Shown: piece after piece, positions 1-8,949 of the stretch
How positions within the stretch are numbered: the first letter of the stretch is position 1
Layout of the letters: each line of letters opens with the position of its first letter
Assembly: GCF_002210165.1 (NCBI RefSeq)
Contig: NZ_AQQP01000013.1
Coordinates: 1 to 64,000, forward strand
Origin: Phaeobacter sp. 22II1-1F12B
GTDB lineage: Bacteria > Pseudomonadota > Alphaproteobacteria > Rhodobacterales > Rhodobacteraceae
Reading direction: 5' to 3'
Length of the DNA: 64,000 bases
Notes under the pieces: model-generated
Database searches by the model: none
Told to the model about the DNA's origin: nothing
Seen by the model: the letters and a program-made list of their open reading frames with translations, nothing else
Made by a program: the position numbers and the translations under genes

Positions 1-79
1 CTTTCCAGCAAGATAGGGGAATTGTCGCAAGCCAGTTTAGAATGTGCCCCGCTACAAGCCAAAAATCGCGTAAGACTTC

Positions 80-913
80 TTATGTTAATTTCCAGACCCC
101 GCCATCTTGTACCACCCGCGACTCAGACAACAGCTTCTCCAGATGCGCCGCAACGTTTCGTCCTGCGGCCATTGCGATTTGTGGGTCGGTTTTCTTGTAG
201 ACGGAAGCGGCGATATTCTGGACCGAATCCGGGGTGTTTGAGAGGTGGGCGAGGATCTCCGCCTCGCGACGCATGCGGTTGGAAAGCAACCGTTTGACGT
301 AAGGTTGCGGATCCCGGAGTATAGGTCCGTGCCCCGGAAAGTAGATCCTATCGTCGCGCTCAATCAGCCGCTGTAGCTGCGCGCAGTAGTCGTGCATGTT
401 TCCGTCAGGGGGGCTGACGATCGAACTGTTCCAACTCATAACGTGGTCGCCCGTGAAGAGCACTCCGTCAGGTCTCGCGAAACAAAGGTGGTCGCTCGCG
501 TGACCAGGTGTGTGCAGGACGGTAAGACCGGCAATGACCTGTCCGTCCTCCAGAAACCGGTCAGGTCGAAATGCATCGTCAGGGAATGCCCGTGAGGCAT
601 AAACAGGTGCGTCTGTCCGTGCTCGCAGGGCTGGGACGACTCCAAAATGATCAGAATGGTGGTGTGTGAGCAGAATCCCAGATGGTTTGGCCCCCAAATT
701 TTCGATGATTGCCCCGAAATGTGTACTGTCTTCTGCTGGGCCGGGGTCGATTATGAACCGACCATCAGGCGTATCAATGATGTAGCTATTTGTCCCGTGG
801 TAGGTCATCTTTCCGGGATTGTTCGCGACGATCCTCAGAATTCCAGGGGCCAATTCGACTCCCTTCGCGCGGCAAGGCTCCGGCTCTGAGAAAAACATGC
901 TGCTTCTTTTCAT
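80..913 (-). CDS. Metallo-beta-lactamase-fold hydrolase
   Basis: The protein (277 aa from the ATG at 913) is an MBL-fold hydrolase. The metal motif THHHSDH is at residues 83-89, followed by HTPGHASDH, FTGDH and a late GHGP, the usual order of zinc ligands. The C-terminal ~70 residues resemble the winged-helix tail found in LACTB2/glyoxalase-II-like members. The substrate is unknown; a thioester or phosphodiester is possible and, given the neighbours, an acyl thioester is a guess. An in-frame ATG at 967 would add 18 poorly conserved residues and place the inverted repeat at 935-954 inside the gene, so 913 is preferred, but no clear ribosome binding site decides it. It lies 186 bp beyond bioY on the same strand and may be transcribed separately. 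Confidence 0.8.
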   Translation of the reverse strand: MKRSSMFFSEPEPCRAKGVELAPGILRIVANNPGKMTYHGTNSYIIDTPDGRFIIDPGPAEDSTHFGAIIENLGAKPSGILLTHHHSDHFGVVPALRARTDAPVYASRAFPDDAFRPDRFLEDGQVIAGLTVLHTPGHASDHLCFARPDGVLFTGDHVMSWNSSIVSPPDGNMHDYCAQLQRLIERDDRIYFPGHGPILRDPQPYVKRLLSNRMRREAEILAHLSNTPDSVQNIAASVYKKTDPQIAMAAGRNVAAHLEKLLSESRVVQDGGVWKLT

Positions 914-934
914 TGTGTGCGACCAGGTATTGAT

Positions 935-954
935 TGCGAACAATTTGGTTCGCA
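935..954. promoter_or_regulatory. Inverted repeat upstream of the MBL hydrolase gene
   Basis: TGCGAAC (935-941), six bases, then GTTCGCA (948-954) form a perfect 7-bp inverted repeat just upstream of the preferred start of the hydrolase gene. It could be an operator. No regulator can be assigned, and it differs from the CTAACA-type operator used elsewhere in the window. If the longer start at 967 is correct, it would be coding. Confidence 0.35.
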
Positions 955-1099
955 CAGTTTTGCGCATTGCTCTCGCATGGCGCCGGAAACCTCAGGCTGG
1001 CGTCCGATGCCTGTCAAATCCGGCATCGGACTATTTCAACTTACATTGGACCAGGCCCGTATGAGACTGAAACAGTCTGATACAGTCTTGGGCTGGCAG

Positions 1100-1666
1100 T
1101 CACACAGCGCGGCGATTATGGTAAGCAGTATACAGAACTACAGCAATTGTCGCCTTCGTCAGATCCCCGAGAAGGAACGGGTAAAGACCGGCGTTCAGCA
1201 ACTTTTCGCCATAGCCGACAAAGCCACCCAACCAGAGCAGCCCTGCGCAATACATGACTATCGAACCCAAAAAGACCGCGACAGATGCTCTGAACGCAGG
1301 CCGAAGTCCTTGCAGTGCTTGAACAATCCACCCGGCGGCGGCCGCCGCAAGTGCGAAGCCTACCAAGTATCCGCCTGTGGGACCCGCAATATACGCCGGT
1401 CCGGCCAGAGCCGGAGGCGTGCCTGCGAAGACCGGCAGGCCAAGCAGACCTTCAAAAAGGTATGTCACAACAACAAGACTACTGCGCACCGGCCCCAGGA
1501 AAAGGCCCAGACCCAAGACAACCAGGGTTTGTGTAGACATGGGAACCGGGTAGAACGGCACCACGATTTTGGCGGATAGTGTCAGAAGAATTGTGCCGAC
1601 GAGAATTATCGAGATCTCTTGGGTAAGTTTTGCGAGTGTTTGGCTTTGAGTGGTTTCCAGATTCAT
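1100..1666 (-). CDS. bioY: Biotin transporter substrate-binding protein BioY
   Basis: BioY is the membrane S-component that captures biotin, either alone or with an ECF energising module. The 188-aa protein is the normal family length. It has about six hydrophobic segments and the conserved family stretches VPFYPVPMSTQT (residues ~35-46) and PAYIAGPTGGYLVGF (~89-103). No bioM or bioN energising genes are in the window, so the unit would act alone or share an ECF module coded elsewhere. It is the last gene of the tetR-carboxylase operon, 48 bp after the acyl-CoA dehydrogenase. Placement with biotin-dependent carboxylase subunits suggests that cofactor import is co-induced with the enzymes needing biotin. 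Confidence 0.93.
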   Translation of the reverse strand: MNLETTQSQTLAKLTQEISIILVGTILLTLSAKIVVPFYPVPMSTQTLVVLGLGLFLGPVRSSLVVVTYLFEGLLGLPVFAGTPPALAGPAYIAGPTGGYLVGFALAAAAAGWIVQALQGLRPAFRASVAVFLGSIVMYCAGLLWLGGFVGYGEKLLNAGLYPFLLGDLTKATIAVVLYTAYHNRRAV

Positions 1667-1714
1667 CTTTTTCGTCCTTGTTTCTGTAGATTGTTAATTT
1701 TTTGGATAGTAAGC

Positions 1715-2881
1715 TCACATGCGCTTGGCGACTTCTTCCAACATGACTTCGCTCGCCCCGCCGCCGATGGCCTGCACACGGGCATCGCGTGACATGCGTT
1801 CCACCGGTGTTTCGCGCATATAACCCATACCGCCGTGAAACTGGACGCAGTCATAAAGCACGCTGTTCACCAGTTCGCCGCAATAGGCTTTGACCATCGA
1901 GACCTCTTTCACGCAGTCACCGCCCGCGGCATCCAGACCGGCGGCGTGATAGACCAGCTGACGTCCTGCCGCGATCCGCGTCTGACAGTCGGCCAGCCGT
2001 TGGCGCACGGCCTGCTTGTCCCACAGAACGCCGCCAAAGGCCCTGCGCTGCTTGACATAATCCACGGTCATGTCCAGCGCGGTTTGCGCTTCGGCACAGG
2101 CCATCGCACCCAGCACAATGCGTTCGTTCTGGAAGTTCTTCATTACCGAATAGAAACCGCGGTTGACCTCGCCCAAGACGTTTTCGGCCGGGATACGGAC
2201 ATCTTCGAAGATCAGTTCGGCAGTGTCCGAGCACAGCCAGCCGGTCTTGTTCAACGCCCGTCCGACCGAAAAGCCCGGCGTGCCTTTTTCGACCGCAAAT
2301 ATGGTGATCCCGCGCGACCCCTTGGCATCCGGATCGGTCTTGGCACCGACAAAGTAGAGATCGCCATGCACGCCGTTGGTGATGAACATCTTGGTGCCGT
2401 TCAGCACCCAATCCGACCCGTCCCGCACCGCGCGGGAGCGCATGCCCGCCACGTCCGAGCCCGCGCCCGGTTCGGTCACAGCAACGGCGGTGATCATTTC
2501 GCCCGAGACGATCGACGGCATCCAGCGCGCCTTCTGTTCGGGCGTGCCGGCGTTTTCCAGATGCGGCGAGGCCATGTCGGTGTGGACCAGAACCGTGGCC
2601 GAGAACCCGCCGAAAGTGGATCGCCCGACCTCTTCGGCCAAAACCACGCTGGACATCACGTCCAGCCCCGCGCCGCCATACTGTTCGTCATAGCGCATCC
2701 CCAGCACGCCGAGATCACCCATCCGGCGCAGCACGTCGCGGGGTACCTTGCCCTCCTCCTCCCAAGGCTCGGCCTTGGCGGTCACCTCGGCTTCAATGAA
2801 CCGGCGCAACTGGTTGCGGATCATCTCGAGGTCTTCGTTGAACGGGCCGGTGACCTGAGTAATGCTGTCTTGTCTGGTCAT
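1715..2881 (-). CDS. Acyl-CoA dehydrogenase (isovaleryl/citronellyl-CoA type)
   Basis: This is an FAD-dependent acyl-CoA dehydrogenase of 388 aa, which would oxidise an acyl-CoA to the 2-enoyl-CoA and pass electrons to ETF. FAD/substrate motifs AVTEPGAGSD and MFITNG are present, and the C-terminus has QFHGGMGYMRE. The usual catalytic Glu position near the C-terminus reads AIGGGASEV (no Glu), whereas NERIVLG carries a Glu at the alternative helix-G position used by isovaleryl- and long-chain acyl-CoA dehydrogenases. The start is the ATG at 2881, which overlaps the stop of the upstream carboxylase gene (ATGA). Within a carboxylase/hydratase operon it plausibly makes the alpha,beta-unsaturated substrate for carboxylation. 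Confidence 0.9.
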   Translation of the reverse strand: MTRQDSITQVTGPFNEDLEMIRNQLRRFIEAEVTAKAEPWEEEGKVPRDVLRRMGDLGVLGMRYDEQYGGAGLDVMSSVVLAEEVGRSTFGGFSATVLVHTDMASPHLENAGTPEQKARWMPSIVSGEMITAVAVTEPGAGSDVAGMRSRAVRDGSDWVLNGTKMFITNGVHGDLYFVGAKTDPDAKGSRGITIFAVEKGTPGFSVGRALNKTGWLCSDTAELIFEDVRIPAENVLGEVNRGFYSVMKNFQNERIVLGAMACAEAQTALDMTVDYVKQRRAFGGVLWDKQAVRQRLADCQTRIAAGRQLVYHAAGLDAAGGDCVKEVSMVKAYCGELVNSVLYDCVQFHGGMGYMRETPVERMSRDARVQAIGGGASEVMLEEVAKRM

Positions 2882-4881
2882 GTGTTTTCCTCTGGATCGA
2901 GTTTGATAAGTGGGGCGTGCCCGGCGACCGTATCGCCGGGTGCACAATAGATTTCAGTCACCACGCCCGCGACCGGCGCGGGCAGGCTTTGCAACAGCTT
3001 CATGGCCTCAAGCACCACCAGCGTGTCTCCGGCTTTGACGCGGTCGCCGAGTGCGACGCGCACCTCGGCCACGGCGCCGGGCATGGGTGCGGACAACAGG
3101 TCAGCGACGCCAGACCCGCCGGTGGCACGTTGCAGATGCTGGTCTTCCAGCGTACGCAGGTCTGTCGCGGTCATTCCAGCAGGGGTTTGCAGGTGCACTC
3201 GCCAGTGACTCGGCGCGCGCACGACGTAAGCGATGCGCGAAAACGGAACCCCGTCGATGCGTCCGCTCAGACGGCATCCTGTTAAAGCGGCACTCTCGAC
3301 CGTGATGGTCTGGCCGTCCGGTTGAATGGCAGTCAACCCCGACCCGGAGCCGTACATGCGGATCGGTTCGTCTTTGGTTGTGTCCCAATAGAAGGCCGCG
3401 CCGGACTGTCCCGCAGGGGCTGTGAGTCGCCATGACCCTAGGCTTTCCCAGGGCGACGCGCCCGCCGGCACGAGACGCAGATGCAGCGCCGTCGCGGCAA
3501 AGGCCATGTCCCGGGGATCAGCGGACGATTCAGTCCAGCCGCCTGGAAACATCTCCGGCAGGTACGAGGTATGGTGACGGAACGCCGCAAAATCCGGGTG
3601 TGCCAGTAACGCGCGTTGATAGGCCAGGTTCAGGCCGACGCCGCCGACGGCAAAAGCATCGATCGCGGTGATCGCCCGGCGGATCGCCCCGGTCCGATCC
3701 GGCGCGTGGACGATCAGCTTCGCAATCATGGAATCGTAGTGGTGGCCGACGACCGAACCGCACTCTACCCCAGTGTCCAGCCGCACATCCGCAGGCGGCG
3801 CCCAAAGGGTGATCTCGCCCGTTTCGGGGTGAAAATTCTCGGCCGGGTTTTCGGCGGCGATGCGGATTTCAATGGCGTGCCCGTCAAACTGCACATCGCC
3901 TTGCGTCAGCGCCAGCGGCTCGCCCCGCGCGATGCGCAACTGCCATTCGACCAGATCGATGCCGGTGATCGCCTCGGTCACGGGGTGTTCCACCTGCAAC
4001 CGGGTATTCATTTCCAGAAAGTAGTATTCACCGCGCCCGGGGTCATAGAGGTATTCCACCGTCCCGGCGGAGCGATAGCCGATCGCCTGCGCCAACCGCA
4101 CCGCTGCCGCACGCATGCGGTCGCGCACAGCCTCGGGAAGATCGGCGGCGGGGGCTTCTTCGATCAGCTTTTGGTGGTTGCGTTGCAGCGAACAATCGCG
4201 GTCGCCCAGATGCAGCACGGTGCCGTGAGTGTCGCCCAGAACCTGCACTTCGACGTGGCGGGCACGGGGCGCATAGCGTTCGAGGAACACCGCCGGATCG
4301 CCGAAGGCGCTCTGCGCTTCGGCCCGGGCAGATGCAATCGCTTCGGGTGCGTCGCCCAGATCGGAGACAAGCCGCATCCCGCGTCCGCCGCCGCCGGCGC
4401 TGGCCTTGACCAGAAAGGGGGTGCCAAGCGCCTCGGCCTCTTGTAGCAGGCGCGCGTCGGACTGATCCTCGCCGCGATAGCCGGGCAGGACGGGCACGCC
4501 TGCGGCTTCGGCGGCAGCCTTGGCCTCGATCTTGGAGCCCATCCGCGCGATAGCGTCGGGTTCCGGCCCGATGAACACAAGGCCCGCCGCCTCGACCGCC
4601 GCCGCGAAACCGGCATTCTCAGACAGAAAACCATATCCCGGGTGCACCGCACCCGCGCCCGTCGCCCGCGCGGCCTCAAGGATGGCCTCGACGTTCAAAT
4701 AACTGTCTGACGGGGCGGCCCCACCGATGCAGACGGCATGATCGGCCTCGGCCACGAAGGGCGCGTCGCGGTCCGCGTCCGAAAACACCGCTACGCTTTC
4801 CAGCCCCAGTTTGCGGCACCCGCGCTGGATGCGCCGGGCAATCTCGCCCCGGTTGGCGATCAGAACGCGGGTGAAGCTCAT
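2878..4881 (-). CDS. Acyl-CoA carboxylase alpha subunit (biotin carboxylase + BCCP)
   Basis: This is the alpha subunit of a methylcrotonyl/geranyl/propionyl-CoA carboxylase-type enzyme (667 aa). It has an N-terminal biotin carboxylase (RVLIANRGEIARR near residue 4; ATP-grasp glycine-rich loop KASAGGGGRGMR; EMNTRLQVEHPVTE), a linker region, and a C-terminal biotinyl domain with LEAMKL, whose Lys is ~628. The first and third carboxylases of the window share this fused layout; the second is split. The ATG at 4881 overlaps the stop of the hydratase gene (ATGA). An ATG 12 bp upstream lies inside that gene and is less likely. Its partner is the carboxyltransferase at 5682-7280. Acyl specificity cannot be read from this subunit. 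Confidence 0.92.
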   Translation of the reverse strand: MSFTRVLIANRGEIARRIQRGCRKLGLESVAVFSDADRDAPFVAEADHAVCIGGAAPSDSYLNVEAILEAARATGAGAVHPGYGFLSENAGFAAAVEAAGLVFIGPEPDAIARMGSKIEAKAAAEAAGVPVLPGYRGEDQSDARLLQEAEALGTPFLVKASAGGGGRGMRLVSDLGDAPEAIASARAEAQSAFGDPAVFLERYAPRARHVEVQVLGDTHGTVLHLGDRDCSLQRNHQKLIEEAPAADLPEAVRDRMRAAAVRLAQAIGYRSAGTVEYLYDPGRGEYYFLEMNTRLQVEHPVTEAITGIDLVEWQLRIARGEPLALTQGDVQFDGHAIEIRIAAENPAENFHPETGEITLWAPPADVRLDTGVECGSVVGHHYDSMIAKLIVHAPDRTGAIRRAITAIDAFAVGGVGLNLAYQRALLAHPDFAAFRHHTSYLPEMFPGGWTESSADPRDMAFAATALHLRLVPAGASPWESLGSWRLTAPAGQSGAAFYWDTTKDEPIRMYGSGSGLTAIQPDGQTITVESAALTGCRLSGRIDGVPFSRIAYVVRAPSHWRVHLQTPAGMTATDLRTLEDQHLQRATGGSGVADLLSAPMPGAVAEVRVALGDRVKAGDTLVVLEAMKLLQSLPAPVAGVVTEIYCAPGDTVAGHAPLIKLDPEENT

Positions 4882-5672
4882 TTCACCCGCCATGACGGAA
4901 CGCCCTTGTTGATGAAGCTGTTGATGCCTTCGATACCTTCCTCCGTCTCCCACGCATCGGCCAGCCGGTCGGCGGTGTAGATCATGTTGGTCTCCAGATC
5001 GTGGGACGCGACATAGGCGATCAGCGCCTTGGTATCGGCCACGGCACCCGGCGCGGCCTGAAGGTGATCATGCACCACCCGGTTCACCGTGGCGTCCAAG
5101 TCGCCCGGCGCGACAACCTCGGTCAACAGACCGATCCGCTCGGCGCGGGCCGTGTCGAACAACGCCCCCGACAGCATGGTTTCACGCGAATGCACCTTGC
5201 CGATGCGGGCCACCACATAAGGCGATATATTCGCGGGCAGAAGGCCCAGTTTGACCTCGGTCAGACCGAAGCGCGCGCCTTCGGCGCCGATGGTGTAGTC
5301 GCAGACGGAGATCATGCCGACACCGCCACCGTAGGCCGGGCCGTTGATCCGCCCGATCAAGGGCTTGGGCAGCGTGTCAAGGCGGCGCAACAGCCGCGCC
5401 AGCGTGGCGCTTTGTGCGACCCTTTCACTACGGGTTTTCTCGACATTAGAGGCGAACCAGTTGAAATCGCCGCCCGCGCAGAAGCTCTTGCCCGCGCCGG
5501 TCAGGACCACAATACGCACATCGTCATCTGCAGCCAGCTTTTCGGCGGCATCGTATAGCTCTGCGATCAATTCGCCATTCAGCGCATTGTGTTTGTCGGG
5601 GCGGTTGAGCGTCAGCGTGGCGACGCCACGCGCATCGGTTTCGATAAGGATCGTGTTGTAGGTATTGGTCAA
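4878..5672 (-). CDS. Enoyl-CoA hydratase, methylglutaconyl-CoA hydratase-like
   Basis: This crotonase-fold protein of 264 aa has the oxyanion-hole stretches FCAGGDF and NGPAYGGGVG. The segment FGLTEVKLGLLPANISPYV resembles LiuC/AtuE-type hydratases, which hydrate 3-methylglutaconyl-CoA or isohexenylglutaconyl-CoA, more than the PGAGGTQ form of ordinary enoyl-CoA hydratase. The Glu of TEVKLG sits at a catalytic acid position. It lies between the carboxyltransferase (9 bp) and the alpha subunit (4-bp overlap). That order fits a pathway in which the carboxylated enoyl-CoA is hydrated to a tertiary 3-hydroxy acid. Assignment to a specific substrate is inference. Confidence 0.88.
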   Translation of the reverse strand: MTNTYNTILIETDARGVATLTLNRPDKHNALNGELIAELYDAAEKLAADDDVRIVVLTGAGKSFCAGGDFNWFASNVEKTRSERVAQSATLARLLRRLDTLPKPLIGRINGPAYGGGVGMISVCDYTIGAEGARFGLTEVKLGLLPANISPYVVARIGKVHSRETMLSGALFDTARAERIGLLTEVVAPGDLDATVNRVVHDHLQAAPGAVADTKALIAYVASHDLETNMIYTADRLADAWETEEGIEGINSFINKGVPSWRVK

Positions 5673-5681
5673 CTTGAAGCC

Positions 5682-7280
5682 TCACATTCTGAATACAGGC
5701 GTATGGCGACCGGCTTCGGGCACCGATGTCACGATGGCCAGACACAGGCCAAGGATATCGCGGGTTTGCGCGGGTTCGATCAGCCCGTCATCCCAAAGCC
5801 GCGAGGTGGCATAATAGGGATCGGACTGTTCACCGTACTGGGCCCGAACCTGCTCCTCGATTAGCTTCATGTCGGCCTCCATCTTGCCCGGGTCGCCCCC
5901 TTTCTGGCGGCGCAGTTCCAGCATCACATTTGTGGCGATGTCGGCAGACATGGTGGCCAGTTCCGCCGTGGGCCAGGCGAAGAGAAAATTCGGGGCGAAA
6001 CCACGTCCGCACATGCCGTAGTTGCCTGCCCCGTATGAGCCGCCTAAGAGGACCGACAGGCGCGGCACCTTGGCAACCGACATGGCATAGACCAGCTTGG
6101 CGCTGTCTTTGGCAATGCCGCCGCGCTCGGCTTCGGTGCCGACCATGAAGCCCGAGATGTTGTGGAGGAACAAAAGCGGGATGTTGCGTTGATCGCACAT
6201 CGACACGAATTGCGCGCCCTTGAGCGAACTGTCGGACACAAGCGCCCCATTATTTGCGAGAATGCCCACTCGATAGCCGTGAATCCGCGCGGTGCCGCAG
6301 ACCAGCGTCTCACCCCATCCGGGCTTGAATTCGCGGAATTCGCCGGCGTCGATCATGCGCAGCAGAACCTCGCGCATGTCATAGGGCTGTTTGCGATCGG
6401 CGCTGATGACGCCAAGCAGTTCCTCTGGGTTGCGCGCCGGCGGCGCGCAGGTTGCATCGGGACCCATCGGGCGCGACAGGCCCAGTTCGGATACGATGTC
6501 GCGCATCAGAGCAAGCGCATGATACTCGTCCTCGGCCAGATGGTCAGACACACCGGAGAAGCGCGAATGCATCTCGGCCCCCCCCAATGTTTCTCCATCA
6601 ACCTCTTCGTTGATCGCCACCTTGACGATCGAGGGGCCGCCCAGATGGATGCGTGCGTTGCCGCGTACCATGATGACTTCGTCCGACAGGGCCGGGATAT
6701 AGGCCCCACCGGCCGTGCAGCCTCCAAAGACCGCCGAGATCTGCGGCAGGCCGCTCGCGGACATGTTGGTTTGACGATAAAAGGAATTGCCGAAATGGCG
6801 GGCATCGGGGAAAACCCGGTCCTGCTCTGGCAGATAGGCACCGCCGCAATCCACCAGATAGAGGCAGGGCAGCCGGTTCTCGGCTGCGATTTCCTGGGCG
6901 CGGATGTGTTTCTGCACGGTTTCGTGATAGAAAGACCCACCCTTCACTGTCGCATCGTTGGCGATCACAACGCAGGGCAGCCCGTGGACGATCCCGATAC
7001 CGGTCACGATCCCCGCACCGGGCACCTCGCCCCCGTATTGACCGTAGGCGGCAAGCGACGACAGCTCAAGAAACGCAGTGCCCGGATCCACCAGCAGGTC
7101 GATCCGTTCGCGGACCAACAGCTTGCCGCGCTTGCGATGCCGCGCGACCATATCGGGGCGGCCGCCAGCCGTTGCTTCGGCGATCCGCGCACGCAGCGTT
7201 TCGACGCGCTCGCTTTGTGCGGCGTGGTTGCGGGTGTAGGTCTCTGATGCGGTCAGCACCGCTGTTTCAAGACGTGCCAT
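5682..7280 (-). CDS. Acyl-CoA carboxylase beta subunit (carboxyltransferase)
   Basis: This 532-aa carboxyltransferase subunit has two crotonase-like halves, with the family motifs PGAGIVTGIGIV, CGGAYLPEQ, GGCTAGGAYIPALSDE and, in the C-terminal half, HNISGFMVG and GGSYGAGNYGMCGR. This pattern is that of the MCC/GCC beta branch rather than acetyl-CoA carboxylase AccD. The likely start is the ATG at 7280, 4 bp after the tetR stop; an upstream extension would overlap tetR. It pairs with the alpha subunit at 2878-4881. Whether the acyl pocket admits a short (methylcrotonyl) or long (geranyl-like) chain needs alignment at the known Phe/Gly discriminating position. Confidence 0.92.
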   Translation of the reverse strand: MARLETAVLTASETYTRNHAAQSERVETLRARIAEATAGGRPDMVARHRKRGKLLVRERIDLLVDPGTAFLELSSLAAYGQYGGEVPGAGIVTGIGIVHGLPCVVIANDATVKGGSFYHETVQKHIRAQEIAAENRLPCLYLVDCGGAYLPEQDRVFPDARHFGNSFYRQTNMSASGLPQISAVFGGCTAGGAYIPALSDEVIMVRGNARIHLGGPSIVKVAINEEVDGETLGGAEMHSRFSGVSDHLAEDEYHALALMRDIVSELGLSRPMGPDATCAPPARNPEELLGVISADRKQPYDMREVLLRMIDAGEFREFKPGWGETLVCGTARIHGYRVGILANNGALVSDSSLKGAQFVSMCDQRNIPLLFLHNISGFMVGTEAERGGIAKDSAKLVYAMSVAKVPRLSVLLGGSYGAGNYGMCGRGFAPNFLFAWPTAELATMSADIATNVMLELRRQKGGDPGKMEADMKLIEEQVRAQYGEQSDPYYATSRLWDDGLIEPAQTRDILGLCLAIVTSVPEAGRHTPVFRM

Positions 7281-7284
7281 GAAG

Positions 7285-7914
7285 TCAGGTATCCTGTCTT
7301 TGGAGTATCCCGTTGAGGAACACATCGGCATAGGTGCGTGACAACGCATCGGCGCTACCGCGGTCCGGGTCGAACCAATCGAGCGTGGCGTTCAATGTAC
7401 CGATCAGCATCAGGCGCAGGCGACGGATATCGACGTCTTGCTTCAGCGTGCCATCTTTCTTAAGCTGGGACAGAAGACTGTCCCACTCTGCCTCATAGGC
7501 CCTGCGCGTGGGCAAGTTGGCATCCCGGACGGATTGCGGCACCTGCCCGAAAATACGCACATTCGCCGATGTATAATCGCTCACATCAATAAGCGCGCGC
7601 AGATGCGCCCGGATCGCGGCGCGCAGTACCGTTTCGCCGTCGGCATCGGCCCGCAGGTCGGTGACGGCGTCTCTCATGTTCTCGTGAACGACTCGAATCC
7701 CTGCATCAAGAACGGCCGCGACGATCTCGTCCTTGGAACCGAAATGATAATATATGCTACCCGCCTTGATCCCGGCGGCCTCGGCAATTTTTCGGAGCGA
7801 AACGGACCCGTAGCCTTGTTCGCGGAAAAGCCGCGCGGCAATGTCCAGCACCCCATCCCGTCCAACCGCGCTGCGCGATGTCTCGTTGACTTTGATTGCC
7901 GTGTTTTGTGCCAT
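7285..7914 (-). CDS. TetR-family transcriptional regulator
   Basis: This 209-aa TetR-type repressor has its helix-turn-helix at about residues 20-65 (GYGSVSLRKIAEAAG, then GSIYYHFGSKDEI). The ligand domain contains DYTSANVR and LNATLDWFDPDR, segments that recur in both halves of the double TetR protein at 22413-23777, so these are one subfamily. It heads the carboxylase operon and is preceded, 28 bp upstream, by the CTAACG-CC-TGTTAG operator at 7942-7955, consistent with autorepression. The inducer is likely an acyl-CoA pathway intermediate, by analogy with other TetR repressors of acyl-CoA pathways (for example AtuR of Pseudomonas); this is inference. Confidence 0.92.
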   Translation of the reverse strand: MAQNTAIKVNETSRSAVGRDGVLDIAARLFREQGYGSVSLRKIAEAAGIKAGSIYYHFGSKDEIVAAVLDAGIRVVHENMRDAVTDLRADADGETVLRAAIRAHLRALIDVSDYTSANVRIFGQVPQSVRDANLPTRRAYEAEWDSLLSQLKKDGTLKQDVDIRRLRLMLIGTLNATLDWFDPDRGSADALSRTYADVFLNGILQRQDT

Positions 7915-7941
7915 ATACTTTCGTATCGCCCCAACACCTAA

Positions 7942-7955
7942 CTAACGCCTGTTAG
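7942..7955. promoter_or_regulatory. TetR-type operator copy 1 (tetR-carboxylase operon)
   Basis: CTAACGCCTGTTAG is an inverted repeat with arms CTAAC/GTTAG, the first of seven similar sites in the window. Read on the minus strand it falls between TTGCGT and TAGTTA with an 18-bp spacing, a plausible promoter for the tetR operon. Confidence 0.75.
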
Positions 7956-8058
7956 GGTAATAACGCAAATGAGTAAATCGTCGTGATCGTGCCAGACTAG
8001 AGTTTGCGGAAAATTCCGCATTGGCGACCGCCAAGAGGCCGCCCAGACATTAATGTGC

Positions 8059-8089
8059 TTGCCCGGACCCCGTCATCGGGTCCGGGCAA
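8059..8089. terminator. Strong hairpin after SDR gene, putative terminator
   Basis: Perfect 12-bp arms TTGCCCGGACCC (8059-8070) and GGGTCCGGGCAA (8078-8089) flank a 7-base loop, six bases beyond the stop of the SDR gene. There is no long T-tract, so it may be a weak intrinsic terminator or an mRNA 3' end. It separates the thiolase-SDR unit from the tetR operon promoter. Confidence 0.6.
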
Positions 8090-8094
8090 ATGCC

Positions 8095-8925
8095 TTAGAT
8101 CACGAAACCGCCACCGCAGATGACGTGCTGGCCTGAAATGAAGTTCGATTCGGGTGCACAGAACAGATAGACGGCACCGGCTGCCTCTTCCGGCGTGCCG
8201 ACCCGGCCCAGCGGGATCATGCGCTCCATCTGGGTCAGAAGGTCGGGATTCACGCCGACCTTGATCTCTTTTTCCTCGACCTGGATCGTGCTGTCTCCGT
8301 CGGCGCTGCCCTCGGTCAGGCGGGTGCGGATCGGGCCGAAAGCCACGGCATTGACGTTGACCTTGTAGCGGCCCCATTCCTTGGCCATCGTCCGGGTGAC
8401 ACCCAGAATGCCGGCCTTGGCGGCGGAATAGTTGATCTGGCCAGCATTGCCGCCGGTCCCTGCGATGGACGAGATGTTGACCACCTTGCGGAACACTTCC
8501 TGTCCGGCAGCGGCCTCTTCCTTGGCCTTGGCGCTGATCACCGGCTGCGCGGCGCGCAGGATCTTGAAAGGTGCCGTCAGGTGAACGTCGATGATCGCCT
8601 GCCATTGTTCGTCGGTCATTTTCTGAACGACGCTGTCCCAAGTATAGCCCGCATTGTTCACGATGATGTCCAGCCCGCCAAAGCTGTCCATGCCGGTCTT
8701 GATGAACCGTTCGGCAAAACCGTCCTCGGTGACGCTGCCGGCACAGACCACGGCCTCGGCTCCCGTTGCGCGCACCGCCTCGGCGGTTTCATTGGCCGGA
8801 TCCGCATCCAGATCGTTGATCACCAGCCGGGCCCCTTCCGAGGCCAGTTTGAGAGCGATTTCGTGGCCAATGCCCCGGCCCGAGCCCGAGACCAGCGCCA
8901 CGCGCCCGTCGAGTTTTCCAGTCAT
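8095..8925 (-). CDS. SDR-family 3-hydroxyacyl-CoA dehydrogenase-like oxidoreductase
   Basis: This is a classical short-chain dehydrogenase of 276 aa. It has a Rossmann glycine motif (SGSGRGIG, residues ~13-20), NNAG, a catalytic Ser in NISS and the YSAAK Tyr-Lys pair, and it ends in the family-typical SGQHVICGGGF. An insertion between NNAG and the active site (SAKAKEEAAAGQE) and another before the C-terminus make it somewhat longer than FabG-type SDRs. It follows the thiolase by 24 bp, which suggests that it oxidises the 3-hydroxyacyl-CoA that the thiolase then cleaves. The substrate is not identified. Confidence 0.85.
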   Translation of the reverse strand: MTGKLDGRVALVSGSGRGIGHEIALKLASEGARLVINDLDADPANETAEAVRATGAEAVVCAGSVTEDGFAERFIKTGMDSFGGLDIIVNNAGYTWDSVVQKMTDEQWQAIIDVHLTAPFKILRAAQPVISAKAKEEAAAGQEVFRKVVNISSIAGTGGNAGQINYSAAKAGILGVTRTMAKEWGRYKVNVNAVAFGPIRTRLTEGSADGDSTIQVEEKEIKVGVNPDLLTQMERMIPLGRVGTPEEAAGAVYLFCAPESNFISGQHVICGGGFVI

Positions 8926-8949
8926 ATTGATTCCTCCCGAAAGGCGCTA